Source: Trifolium pratense
Taxonomy: Eukaryota; Streptophyta; Magnoliopsida; Fabales; Fabaceae
Assembly: GCF_020283565.1 (NCBI RefSeq)
Contig: NC_060059.1
Coordinates: 16,362,933-16,426,932, forward strand
Direction: 5' to 3'
Length of the DNA: 64,000 bases
Made by a program: the position numbers and the translations under genes. Positions 1 through 10,119 of the stretch are shown here, one piece after another (position 1 is the first letter of the stretch; each line of letters opens with the position of its first letter). The notes beneath the pieces were generated by a model. That model did no database searches. It worked only from the letters and a program-made list of their open reading frames with translations, and was not told the DNA's origin.

Positions 1-458
1 CAAAGCGTATGTTTGGAATTACCGTAACTTTATAAAAATCGTAGTTGTTTATTTTGATTCTGATAAAGCCGCCATGAAATGATACCAAATATCAAAAAAA
101 TTAAAACGTTAATAATATCATCCAAGAATGATATTTTGTACATCTTAATCATAATACACTTTTCATTCATAAATGATTGCTGCATTTAGAAATTGAAAAG
201 AAAAAGAATTGACCGGGGTAATGAAAGTAAACTTCGACTTCAATCACTTCTTAACCAAAATATTCTAAGTGCACTCTTTCTTTCAATACTACTAACTCTT
301 TTCACAAATCGTTTAGAACTTTTTAGTTTTCCTCATAACATAACAAACAAAAAAAAGTAAAATTAGGCTTTGACAGAAATCATGTGCGTTGTTAGTGTAA
401 TTTTTGTGTTTCGTGGATTGAGAATTCGTAAAAAACAGTATTTTCCTAATTAATAACA
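1..458. other. AT-rich stretch without recognised gene
   Basis: No supported coding region, RNA gene or bounded repeat was found here. The DUF599 gene to the right reads leftward, so this may be part of its first intron. I looked for a second DUF599 exon on the minus strand and did not find one. Confidence 0.5.
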
Positions 459-471
459 TACAAGATATATT

Positions 472-567
472 AAGCCACTAGGTTTGGTCTAATGGTAAGG
501 GGTTTGGGTAATATGACATAGGTCTTGGGTTCGATTCTCAACTCTTTGTAAACCAAAAAAAAAAACT
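472..567 (+). mobile_element. tRNA-derived SINE with 13-bp target-site duplication
   Basis: A box A-like motif (TGGTCTAATGG, about 486-496) and a box B-like motif (GGTTCGATTC, about 528-537) form an internal RNA polymerase III promoter. An A-rich tail follows at about 553-565. The element is flanked by the direct repeat TACAAGATATATT at 459-471 and 568-580. Short length, pol III boxes, A tail and TSD together define a SINE. The exact family is not assigned. Confidence 0.85.
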
Positions 568-1148
568 TACAAGATATATTGAGGTATAAACTTATTAAAA
601 AATTGCACCAAAAAAATAAATAAATAAAAACATTAAAAAAGAACTTGGTCATATGATATTGATACCCTGCTCTTGTTCATTAGATTGATTAATAAGGGAG
701 TAGTAGTTAATTAATGGTGAACACTCCGATATACATTTTATTTGAATATGTATTGATACATCGTTGATGTGGATAATTTTGATAGGTCTACAATTAATGT
801 TTAATTAATATAGAAAAATTAATAATCACTATTTGTATATCTATTAAAATTTTCCACCTAAATAAATGTATCAGTGCATATACAAATAAGATGTATATCG
901 AAAAATTCACGTATGAGATATACTAGTAAAGAGATATATATCATATCAAGTTTTACAACTAATAACTAGGAAATGCATTTAATAAAAAAAAAAAACTATG
1001 AATACATAGTAGTGTCAACAACAACAAAAAATAGCTAGGAATTAATACATATATATATATGAATTAGATGAGCCATGTTCATTAATATAAACAATGAATC
1101 ATATTATAAATATATGTTTTGAGGATAAGAAAAAAAGAGTAGACGTAC

Positions 1149-1316
1149 CTTGAGCATTGAAGGGACCCATGATCGTCTTCCATAAGTATTGATTCCAATT
1201 ATGGTGGAAGAAGGTTGAGTTCGAACCTTATGCCATAGCCAAACATGATAACCAATTATTATCATAAATCCTAATGGTACCAAAATCATATCCAAATAAT
1301 ATTTCCTCCATTCCAT
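1149..1316 (-). CDS. DUF599 family membrane protein, first coding exon (partial)
   Basis: The exon encodes 56 residues starting MEWRKYYLDMILVPLGFM, followed by YHVWLWHKVRTQP, TIIGIN and RRSWVPSMLK. This is the characteristic N-terminus of plant DUF599 proteins, predicted multi-pass membrane proteins of unknown function. An N-terminal transmembrane segment (LVPLGFMIIIGYHVWL) is visible. The start is the ATG at 1316-1314 that gives the family N-terminus; a longer frame upstream is not family-like. The exon ends at a good donor (AAG then GTACGT, 1148-1143 on the minus strand). No second exon is recognisable in 1-1148, so the rest of the gene lies left of the window or has been lost. Confidence 0.75.
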
Positions 1317-1460
1317 GCTTCTCTCTCTCAACAACTTTAATATGTTTTGTGTGCAATAGTTTATAAGCACTTCCTCTCTTTTGTTGTAAACCTTTGGGAA
1401 TTCTTTCTTAAAAAGAATACAACGGTTTTAATGTGCACAATTTTGGAGTAAGATGTTGTG

Positions 1461-1470
1461 TTTATAAAGG
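1461..1470 (-). promoter_or_regulatory. Probable TATA box of the DUF599 gene
   Basis: Minus strand reads CCTTTATAAA about 150 bases upstream of the DUF599 ATG. That position suits a TATA box with a transcription start near 1430-1440. Motif match and spacing only. Confidence 0.5.
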
Positions 1471-1628
1471 AAAAAACTACGTGAGTGGGGTGACATTTTA
1501 TATACTAGCTAGCTATTAGCTAATAGGCATCATCTATAAAATGAAATCTTTATAAATAGGTGCCATACTTTTATTTTATTTTTACATGTCATTAAATATT
1601 TGAATTTTTTTTTTTTTTTTTTTTTTTT

Positions 1629-1791
1629 ACCAATCGTTAGTTGGTTCAGTGGTGATTGGTGCTGAACTTGGTAGGGAGGACCGCGGTTCGATCCCCCACA
1701 ACTGCGATCGGGAGGGGGCTGGAACCACTTAATGCCAGAACTGACCCCCGAACCAGATTCAACTGGTGGTGAAAAGCCGGAAAAAAAAAAA
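1629..1791 (+). mobile_element. tRNA-derived SINE inserted in a T-rich stretch
   Basis: Box A (TGGTTCAGTGGT, 1642-1653) and box B (GGTTCGATCCC, 1685-1695) sit at tRNA-like spacing. They are followed by a non-tRNA body containing GGAACCACTTAATGCCAG and an A tail at about 1780-1791. The flanking direct repeat AAATATTTGAATTTTTTT starts at 1594 and again at 1792, so the TSD is at least 18 bp. Only the first part is tRNA-like, so this is a SINE and not a tRNA gene. It lies about 0.3 kb upstream of the DUF599 start. Confidence 0.88.
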
Positions 1792-1917
1792 AAATATTTG
1801 AATTTTTTTTTTTTTTTGAAATTTTGGATGCTTAATTAGGTAATGAGATAATAATGGATTTGAGTGGAAGTATGAAATGGGCAAAATTTGCTGGCAACTA
1901 AATAATCACCGTGGTTA

Positions 1918-2020
1918 GGCACTAATTAATGGATCTCAAGTTGTTGTCAAGGCACTAATTAATGGATTATCAAGTTGTTGTCATTAGTTTTATTTTTTAC
2001 AACAAGTTGTTGTCATTAGT
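1918..2020 (+). repeat. Short tandem duplication (about 33-bp unit)
   Basis: A unit starting GGCACTAATTAATGGAT and ending CAAGTTGTTGTCA occurs at 1918-1949 and 1951-1983 with small differences. A third partial copy of its end (CAAGTTGTTGTCATTAG) lies at about 2003-2019. Confidence 0.75.
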
Positions 2021-2644
2021 TACGTTTAAGATATAAAATTCTTTATTTTTGCTAATAAAATTTTAGGGTGAAGTGATGGTGTGCCAGTCTCCGGTCCAAG
2101 ACAAAAACTTAAAAAGATGTTTATATTTATCTTCCTAATCTAATGTAAAAATAATATAAAATCATGTTGTATTTGTAGAGATTAATTAGAAAGTATCAAA
2201 TTAACTAAGATTACTTATTCTTCTTAAAAAATTAAGATTATTTATCATTTAGACTATAAGAAATAGAATTGTTTACGAATAACAAAGTAGTTAAGAATTA
2301 CAAAAATAAAAATGCAAAATTTGTCCTAATTAATGAGAATATGTCCAGGTGACGATTTCATTTGCAAGTTTTATTACACTTATTATATCTAGTTCTATTT
2401 AAATTCCTTTTTTCTGCATTTTAATATTTAATTCATTTTTTTATTGAATTACCAAACTTTTCTATTCAATTAAACAGAATGACAAGTATCATCTAAAACT
2501 TCACACACATAAACTAAAGATTTTATGTTTGAATTTGGATAAACAAAACAAATACTCCATCCATCTTAAAATATAAGAAAAAATTGGTTAAATAAATTAA
2601 GTTGATGTATTTGGTTAAAAATTTGAAATAAATACATCAATTTT

Positions 2645-3002
2645 GGGTCTGTTTGGTAAAAATAAATTATAAGATAGTTGATAGCTGATAAACTGGCTGA
2701 TAGCTGAAAAGGTGACTTATAGCTGATAGCTGAAAAACTAGCTAATTGAAATTAAAGTGTTTGTTAAAATTAACTTTTAAAGTGGTTAATAAATATAAAA
2801 TAATATAATTGATAATGGGTAGTTTCTTTTTTTAGAGTGGGTATATAAACTATAAATTCAAATGCTACTTGAAATAACATCTAAAAAAAACTATAAGCTA
2901 GTAAAAAAAACTCATTGCCAAACACTTCTAATTTTTTAAAACAAAATATATAAGCTCCTATAATAAACTATAAGTTAGGTTATTTGTGTTACCAAACACA
3001 CT
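2645..3002. mobile_element. Non-autonomous inverted-repeat element (GTTTGGTAA ends)
   Basis: The left end reads GGGTCTGTTTGGTAA and the right end TTACCAAACACACTC, imperfect inverted repeats. The interior has repeated GATAGCTGATA/AGCTGAAA motifs and no ORF. A related sequence lies at about 42668-42975. I could not identify a clear TSD, so superfamily is unassigned. Confidence 0.55.
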
Positions 3003-3357
3003 CTTTGTTTGATCAATTTTTCTTATATTTTTTCTTATATCAATTGAGCTCTCTTTACTAAAGTTATCTACAAGTTATGTTTGTGTGATTCTTTCTTATT
3101 GACTTGAGCCACCTCCACCTATCTCTTTCTTCAAGCATTCTGTCGCCTCCTTTTTATAATTATATTGAGTGCCCTTTCTTTTGAAAAATGACCATTATAT
3201 TTTTTTTTTCTATATAGAAACTCTCATCATTATACTCTTTTTTAATTTTATATATATAGACGAAATGACAAAATTATTATAAATTTACACACAATTAAAG
3301 GAGTAGGATTCGAACCCAATATCCGGTATAATAATTTCGACATATTTAACTCTCATC

Positions 3358-3825
3358 CAGGGCCGGCCCTGTGGGTGTGCAAGGTGTGCCACCGCACAGG
3401 GCCTCAAACATTTAGGGGCCTCCGATTGTTTATATCGGTTTATTAAAAAATTTATATATGCAAAAAAAATTAATGACTTTGTTACTACAAAAAATATTTT
3501 ATTACTCAAGAAAAAGAAAATTTAATAGATACACTTTTAATTTTATAAGTAACTTGCGATTGATTGTAAAAAACGAAGCAACATTATAAGAAAGTTTTTT
3601 TTTTCCGAAGGAAATGTAAAGTTGATAATGATATTAGATTGAAGATGTATTTTAATGTTATTGATTAAAATATGTTGGTTTTACATGTTATTTACTATGA
3701 TGACTATTTTTTATGTTATTTATAATTTAAATAGAGAATGACTTTTTTTAAAAAAAATTATATTTTTATTAAAGATTCATTTTTAATTTTCAAACAGGGC
3801 CTCCAAATACTCGGGACCGGCCCTG
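3358..3825. mobile_element. Non-autonomous hAT element, copy 1, 8-bp TSD
   Basis: The element starts CAGGGCCGGCCCTG and ends ACCGGCCCTG, imperfect terminal inverted repeats of the CAGGGCCGG type. Perfect 8-bp duplications (CTCTCATC) flank it at 3350-3357 and 3826-3833. An 8-bp TSD and these ends are hAT hallmarks. The subterminal text (CAGGGCCTC...TTTAGGGGCCTCC and CAAACAGGGCCTCC) may be the remains of a transposase gene's ends. No coding capacity remains. Confidence 0.88.
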
Positions 3826-3833
3826 CTCTCATC

Positions 3834-4675
3834 GTTATACTCTATTCCCCGTCTTATAGTTTAAATGACTATGGTTAATCAAATTATTATTTTTTTGTCA
3901 TTATTAAAATTTATAGCGATTATTTGGAGAGACTTAAAGTATCTATTTCTTGCAAAGTTTTGCAAATAAGGACTATTATTATAAACTACATAGTTATGGA
4001 TGATTAAATTACCTTTAAAATTTAATATGGACTAAATTAACTTAAAAGAACGCGATTTTATAGGGACAAATCTCAAAATATTAATTTAATATGGACTAAC
4101 ATATCAGGTGATATTAGATTTGTTTCGATAAGTATTTTTAAAATATTAATTTTTTATTGGTTTTACTAATAAATAATTAAAATATTAATGATTAAGATTA
4201 TAAATAAACATATGTAAAACCGTCAACTAGATCACGTAATATGAAATGAAGGGAGTGTCTCTTTTTCAAAATCATTTGGCGCTAACTAATCTTCGTCGCG
4301 TATTTTTCTCTCCCAATCAAATTTTCTATATCAAGATTCAAGAGTCATAGATTCAAGTTTGATCAGCATTATGGTTAACAAACTGGAATGGCACAAACAG
4401 AGAACAGTGATGGAATAAAATTCACTTTATTTCAATGGTTTTCTCAATAGCAAGTACACTAAAGATAAAGAGATTCTTATGCAAATAAAGAAAAGTACAA
4501 TGAGTTTAGTGAGCAAAATAGTAAGCCTGACTGACTGACACCAGAAGAGAGGGATGGAGGGAGGAATAAATCAGAATCCAAGTACTGATCTCCTTTCCTG
4601 ATTGTTTGAATCATATGCCATCTGTCCTTGCAGCTTAACAATATGTTGTGTCCTCTTGCTTGCATACATCACTAT
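3834..4675. other. Intergenic, no recognised gene
   Basis: Low-complexity AT-rich sequence. Short ORFs on both strands at 4477-4860 overlap one another and resemble nothing I recognise; I treat them as chance. Confidence 0.4.
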
Positions 4676-4963
4676 CACTACAAAGCATTTTAAATATTTA
4701 TCGACGGCCAAAAGCCTCCGAAATAGCCGGAAAGAGAAATTACCGAAACCGCCGGGTTGAGAAATTACCGAAATGTACCGGCAGTTGCTGGAATGCACGT
4801 CAACATTTTACCGGTGTTTTTAAACCCCAGAAAATAACCGTCAAAAAACATGACGCATAAGGCAGAAATATTAGCGGTGGTTTAGAGCTGCCTTATATTA
4901 AAATGAAATAGTATTATCTTGCGGTGGATTGAAACCGGCGAAACTCCTAATTTTTTTAGAGTG
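4676..4963. mobile_element. Possible small CACTA-like element or fragment
   Basis: The left end reads CACTACAAAGCATTTT. Subterminal sequence is rich in CCGG/CGG words (GACGGCC, AGCCGG, GCCGGG, ACCGGTG, GAAACCGGCG), and a right end TTTTTTTAGAGTG lies about 290 bp away. CACTA elements begin CACTA and carry such subterminal repeats. However, the ends match poorly and flanking triplets (TAT, TAA) differ, so this may be only a fragment. Confidence 0.35.
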
Positions 4964-5006
4964 TAATGGGCATGGACATTGCATGATCGTGCACTACAAC
5001 ATTTAT

Positions 5007-5240
5007 TGTTTCTGGCAACACATTTTTATACAACATGTGTAAATGGTTGCCTAAAAGTAAGACAGGCAACAATTTTCGCTTGATGCCATATATGTTTTGG
5101 CAACAACATATAATTGTTGCCTAAAATGTGAAAGGGTACAGTTTTAGCCTGTAACAATGACGTTCATTTGGCAACAACTGATAAGTGTCTCCTAAGATGT
5201 TTTAGGGGACAGTTTTGAAGCGATGCAATATTTCTAATGA
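5007..5240. repeat. Left subterminal repeat zone of the CACTA element
   Basis: Several copies of GGCAACA and its complement TTGCCTAAA occur in both orientations with irregular spacing, for example near 5014, 5048, 5066, 5098 and 5117. Matching words occur at the right end. Confidence 0.75.
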
Positions 5241-5744
5241 AAAGGCTACATTTATCAAATGTTTCTTTTAAAATTCAGCATTACATTTTTTTGGCGGTAT
5301 TATTTAGTGTGAAATTTTTTGGCGTATTGTTTCCCTCCAAAGTGTAAAATATTTTTTTTCTTTTTGGAACAAGTGTAAAAATGTTTTAATAATAAAAATA
5401 ATTTTTTTTGAATAAATAATAAAAATAATTACTAATATAATTAATGTAGTTATTTTTGTGAGTCCTCTTTGAATTGCTTTAAGTTCTTTCTCTACCTTAG
5501 ATTAGATTGAGACATAATTTTTTTCTTCTAAAATATAAAAATAAAATAGAGAAAATGATACATTCATTAATAGTATAAAATAATTTTACAATACATTAAC
5601 GATGTATTTTTTTTACACATTTATCCAATCAAATTATATCAGTATCATTTTTATAGATTTATTCTTAAAAATATATCTTAAATGTCTACATATCATGATA
5701 TAATTAGATGTGTGCCGAAAAATTACATCGTCGAGCTATATAAA

Positions 5745-6357
5745 TTGAATAAAGACTTTAGACCTATCAGTTTGTGCAATATTGTTTACAAGATTATTAC
5801 CAAAGTCTTGGTTCTCTCCCGCTCCTAACATAGGGTTAGTTGATAGATATATCAAGTGGAACAATAATAACTATACTTGTGTCATTCTTAATGTGGATGG
5901 AAGTTGTCTCGGTTCTCCCGTTCGATCCAGATTTGGCAGCATTATTAGAAACACTTCCGGCAAGTATCTTGCAGGCTTCTTAGGCTTCATTCAGGGGTCA
6001 TCTGACATTTTGCTCGCTAAAATGTATGCTATCTACAAGGGCCTCTTACTGCCCAAAGATATGAGTATTGATGAACCTGTTCGCTACTCTGATTCTTTAC
6101 ACTGTGTCAACCTCGTCAAAGGTCCTCAAATTAAATATCATATTCATGCTGTGTTGATCCAAGATATAAAGGAGTTGCTCTGTCAAACCAATGTTTATCT
6201 TCATCACACACTTAAAGAAATGAATCAATGTGCAGATTTCTTGGCTAAACTTGGAGCCTCCTCAGATGTCGACTACTTGACTCATGCTTATTTTCAAGAA
6301 GGCGTTCGTGAACCTCTCATGAACGACGCAATTGGAACCTTCTTTCTTCGCGAATAA
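5745..6357 (+). pseudogene. LINE fragment: RT motif joined to RNase H domain
   Basis: At about 5755-5826 one frame encodes DFRPISLCNIVYKIITKVL, the conserved RT segment of plant L1-type LINEs, ending in a stop. In another frame, about 5830-6357 encodes an RNase H-like (RVT_3) domain with NVDGSC, GSIIRNTSGKYLAGF and CADFLAKLGAS. About a domain's worth of sequence between them is missing. The 191-residue frame opens only at a TTG, so its start is not meaningful. This is a deleted, frameshifted LINE copy nested in the CACTA element. The last residues (DYLTHA...NDAIGTFFLRE) closely resemble those of the LINE tail at 44716-44808. Confidence 0.8.
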
Positions 6358-6463
6358 TTTTTGTTTTTTTGTTATTTTTCTTTTCTTATTAGGTTCCTTA
6401 CAAATTGAATTCAAAATATAAAATAAAAATGCCAAAAAATTGAAGTGAGTATATATATATATA

Positions 6464-6604
6464 TAGGGTTTTGCTAACGTGCACCCGCTTATTTTTAAGA
6501 AGGTGTGTGTTAGCAAGTTATAACTAAAAAGTAGTTAAATACACCCTAAGGTGCATGTTGCTAATGCACACCTTCTAAAAAATAAGTGGGTGTACGTTAG
6601 CAAC
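6464..6604. mobile_element. Palindromic MITE, first copy
   Basis: GTGCACCCGCTTATTTTTAA...GGTGTGTGTTAGCAA on the left is mirrored by TTGCTAATGCACACC...AAATAAGTGGGTGTAC on the right. Arms are about 45-60 bp and the whole unit can fold into a hairpin. It has no coding capacity. Confidence 0.7.
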
Positions 6605-6608
6605 TCCT

Positions 6609-6752
6609 ATAGGCATTTGCTATAATACACCTACTTAATTTTTAGAAGGTGTGTGTTAGCAAATGATAACTAAAAAGTAGTTAAATATACCTTAAGGTGT
6701 ATGTTGCTAATGCATACCTTCATAAAAAATAGTGGGTGTGCATTAGCAAATC

Positions 6753-6753
<1 letters not shown>
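6609..6753. mobile_element. Palindromic MITE, second tandem copy
   Basis: A diverged copy of the same foldback follows directly. It has the same TAACTAAAAAGTAGTTAAAT centre and AGAAGGTGTGTGTTAGCAAA / TGCTAATGCATACC arms. It ends at a long (AT)n tract. Confidence 0.65.

Positions 6754-6808
<55 letters not shown>
6754..6808. repeat. (AT)n microsatellite
   Basis: About 55 bases of uninterrupted AT dinucleotide directly after the second palindromic MITE. Confidence 0.95.
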
Positions 6809-6813
<5 letters not shown>

Positions 6814-6949
6814 TATTTGTTTGCTTTGCAGCTAGCTTAAGAAAAATAAAACAGTAAAATTTATCTTTTTGGATAAAAGAACACTAGTCAAGCCATTGGA
6901 CAACACGTCAGGATATACTTTTTCTTTCTTTACTTCTTTCTTAAAAAAT

Positions 6950-7362
6950 CCCAAATTCACTTGAGTTCTAAAAACCCTATTGTGAAGATGAACCATTTCC
7001 ACCCACTGTGACGGTGGCTGAGAACCATTAAAGGGGAAATCTGCATAACTCTCACCTCAAATTTATCAATAATCTTCTTCTCTCGGTTCCCATTGTGACG
7101 ACGCAAAAGAGTGAAGTTCGTGACACGAAACGGAGCAAAATAGTCAACTTCTAAATCTGCAATCACATTGATCGTTCAGATTGATTTGTGAGTGAAATTA
7201 ACACTGATTGTTATGTTATATTTATTCTTTGGTTTAACCATACTTAGTATTTTTCGATTTTTTTTCAAGGATTCACCAGATTCGCCGTCGTATATGTTCT
7301 TGCGACAACACTGAATCTTCCTCTGCGAGAAGATTTGCGACACTCCTGTCTTCAAAGGTTAG
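6950..7362. other. Exon-like leader segment inside the CACTA element
   Basis: This interval is less AT-rich than its surroundings. It contains TC-rich sequence and an apparent exon (about 7270-7357) between a T-rich acceptor-like tract and a GTTAGT donor. It could be the 5' leader of the element's transposase gene or a captured host fragment. I do not recognise a protein. Confidence 0.35.
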
Positions 7363-7887
7363 TTCTTTTCCATCTACCAATTTCCTCTTATGTATTATAT
7401 TTTGATTGTGTATCATTTTGTTTCAGCTTCTCTATTCGAAATAAAAATTAAATTTGAATTCTTTTTATAAACAATGAAGTTGAAAAGGAAAGGTAAATTA
7501 GGGAAATAATATATCCTCAACTATTTTGGCTATTAGAAAAAACAAATGAGGTGATTTATGTTGAATGACTTAATTGCCACCTGTTTTTTCTAAGTTGCTT
7601 ATCAGTTCTAGTTTCACGAGGTGTTTGTTCTGTTCTTGTTGTGTCTTCTTTTGGCTACGGTAAGGCTTTTGTTGTGGTGTGTGAATTTGGTGCTGTACAT
7701 GTTCTAGTGTGTGTTGTATTTGAGTTTGAATTAAATGTTACCCTACCTACTCTACTCCACAACCATATGAGATTTAATTTATGAGTTGGATTTTCTATTT
7801 TCATCTTTATCAAGCGATTCATCTTTATACAACCCTATGCTTAGTTTATTTTTTTATGATTAATATATTAGGTTGTTAATTCCTTAA

Positions 7888-8103
7888 GGTACTTATGGTA
7901 CTGATAGTGATAGTGATGATGAGGTATCATCCGATGATATTGATGGCTTACTATTTGAGATGTTTAAAGATGTCACTGAAGCGGATGGGATACATGAAGG
8001 GCTAAATGAAGATGTAAAGAAATTTTATAAACTAGTTGATGATGCAAATCAAGAGCCATATCCTGGTTGTATCCTAGTTGATGATGCAAATTTTATAAAC
8101 TGA
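7888..8103 (+). pseudogene. Fragment of CACTA large transposase (TNPD/TNP2 type)
   Basis: The open stretch encodes an acidic segment (TDSDSDDEVSSDD) then LLFEMFKDVTEAD, GLNEDVKKFYKLVDDANQ and EPYPGC, ending at TGA 8101-8103. The KFYKLV...PYPGC signature precedes the Transposase_21 catalytic region in plant CACTA TNP2-like proteins. Here the catalytic region is absent: after PGC the sequence repeats the preceding LVDDAN coding motif and stops. This is a truncated remnant. Confidence 0.7.
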
Positions 8104-8312
8104 AAGAGTAGTGTCTGACTTAAGGCTCTTCTTAGGAACATTGGCTAGGAACTCATCATTTTGTCCTCTAATTTACACAAATTGGTCAGGAATGCCAGAT
8201 AAGAATATAAAATGTTTCTGGAAATATACTAATGTATGTGTTTGTGTGTATGAATTTGAATGTTAAAAATTCTTTGAAATTTTGATCTTATTTTATCATG
8301 TAATTGTTGTAG

Positions 8313-9400
8313 TGGAAGTTTATCTTGCCAAATGAAGCACAAGATTGGGTTGACACTACTGTTAAAGATGCATGGAGAAGATATAAACACAAAATTAAGA
8401 AGAATCATTTTTTTAAGTATTCCAACATGACTGAGAGACTTAAACATCGTCATCCAAAGATGCTAGAAGTTCATTTTAAGAAGCTTTGTGAATACTGGAG
8501 TTTGAAGCCTATACAAGTAAGATTTGTAATTAATATGTATGTATGTATGTATAAATAATGTATTGTAATATTTTCTTTTAACTATAAATGTAGTCAACAA
8601 AAGTGGAGGCATGAGATGGGTCTCAAAAACTTTGCGTTACTTCGTGAAAAATGGTAATATTCTTGTGTTTTGCATTACTCTGTTAATATTTACTTGAACT
8701 GCTTGGATTGTGCTTTGAAAGATAGAGCTCAAATTGAATTGCCTGATCTGATTACCCAACTTGAACTGATAGATTAAAATGCTTGAATTGATATCTTTTC
8801 TGCATCAGTACTAGTATGTTGCTATCTGCATAAGTGCATATTGCTGCTGTTGCACTGATGTTATCTGTTTTTTCTTCCTTTCCTAGTTTTTTTGTGTTGG
8901 TACTGGGCGAGTTTGTTCCCCTCACCTTTGATGTTTTTTTTTCCTTTTTATTAGCTTTTTCTTATATCAGTATTCATTTGATTTATTATGGTCTGATATA
9001 GATCGAGGGGTTTATTACGGTCTAGTAGGCAATTGAATTATTTTGATTTGTGCAGCGTGCAAAGGAAGGAAAAGAGCCCACCCAAGCAGAAGTTTTTGTT
9101 GAAACTCGGAAAGAAAATAAAGGAAAGAAATTGGATGTAGAAACTGAGAAAGCAATTGTATGTTAAAATTTATCTTTAAAATAAATTTAAATTATATGCA
9201 GTAAATATTGATATATTAGTAGATAATATTTAATTTTAATTTTTGCTAGGCCAAACTTCAAGAAATGGTTGAAATTGAGGAAAATGATACAGAAGCATTT
9301 GAAGTTGTTTTTGGGAAGGAGCATACTGGCATTTCAAGAAGATGCATTTTCGCATTAATTTCTCCATTGGCAACTGATTTGGATGGTTTTTTTGCTAGGC
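8313..9400 (+). pseudogene. Degenerate Transposase_24 (CACTA TNPA-like) gene, four exon pieces
   Basis: Exon pieces: 8313-8516 (WKFILPNEAQDW, AWRRYKHKIKKNHF, LCEYWSLKPIQ), about 8594-8644 (QQKWRHEMGLKNFALLREKW), 9056-9157 (EGKEPTQAEVFVETRK) and 9250 to about 9340 (LQEMVEIEEN, EAFEVVFGKEHTG). The order matches the plant Ptta/En-Spm transposase family (PF03004). Splice-like GTAAG and TGCAG signals flank the first and third pieces. The second piece is out of frame with the first if spliced at the obvious sites, so the gene is probably defective. Its product would normally bind the element's subterminal repeats. Confidence 0.75.
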
Positions 9401-9699
9401 GCATACTTGAAGTGTTAAATTTCATCTATGTGACATTTTGTTTACCATATGCGTCAAAGTATCAAACTACGATAGATATTTTGTCTACTATTTTGTATTT
9501 GACTTTTAACACGTTACGTTTCTCTATCAATTTTTTATTTGGCACATTATATATCTTTGTTAAATTATATGGCTAATCAAAGAGCTGATTTGAAATTGTA
9601 GTGTGTTGTGTATGTAATTAATTAACGGATTATAAATTATTGAGTGTTTAATTATAATGATTTGTCTAATATAGCAAATTTAAATGCAAAATTATATCG

Positions 9700-10103
9700 A
9701 AACATGTTGCCTAAGATATATGCAACACTTTTCAGTTGTCTACGATTACCATATATTGAGATCATGCCTACAGCATATACTGCTACTGTTTGAAAGTGTT
9801 GCCTATGCTAATAGGGAAACACTTAAAAACTGTTCCCTTTGCTTAACCTTTAGGCAACAGGCAGAAAATGTAAACAAATATGGCAACACTTATCAACTGT
9901 TGCCTAAAGTTTGCTAACAAACTGTTCCCTATTATCAATAGCTCAGGCGACAGTTTTCGAAAGTGTGGCTAGAAAGTGCGAAAACTGTAACCTTATGCAA
10001 TAGGTAACGCTCGCTTATAAAACAGTTGAAAACTGTTCCCTATACCTTTTGGTTACAGTTTTCATGGTTTAGGCTACACTTTTGAACTGTGGTCGAAAAG
10101 CAA
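9700..10103. repeat. Right subterminal repeat zone of the CACTA element
   Basis: Multiple direct and inverted copies of TGTTGCCTA, GGCAACA and AACTGTTCCCT words occupy the last 400 bp before the right terminal repeat. They mirror the left zone. Confidence 0.8.
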
Positions 10104-10119
10104 AAATGTTGTAGTGGTG

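Larger units (their letters stand above)
4992..10116 (+). mobile_element. CACTA (En/Spm) transposon, degenerate, TSD GTG
   Basis: The left end is CACTACAACATTT (4992-5004) and the right end is its inverse AAATGTTGTAGTG (10104-10116), a perfect 13-bp terminal inverted repeat. The 3-bp duplication GTG lies at 4989-4991 and 10117-10119. Length is 5125 bp. Both subterminal zones hold many direct and inverted copies of GGCAACA/TGTTGCC words, the expected transposase-binding architecture. Inside are remnants of both CACTA transposase genes, a LINE fragment, palindromic MITEs and an (AT)n tract. The catalytic core of the large transposase is missing, so the copy looks non-autonomous. Confidence 0.92.

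Noticed and set aside
470..652. 60-residue ORF on the minus strand
   Set aside because: It lies across the SINE and its A tail; phenylalanine-rich composition reflects the poly(A) tract.
1642..1695. tRNA gene suggested by box A and box B
   Set aside because: No cloverleaf beyond the boxes, a non-tRNA body, an A tail and a long TSD; it is a SINE.
4676..4963. Complete CACTA element
   Set aside because: The two ends pair poorly and the flanking triplets (TAT and TAA) differ, so only a possible fragment is listed.
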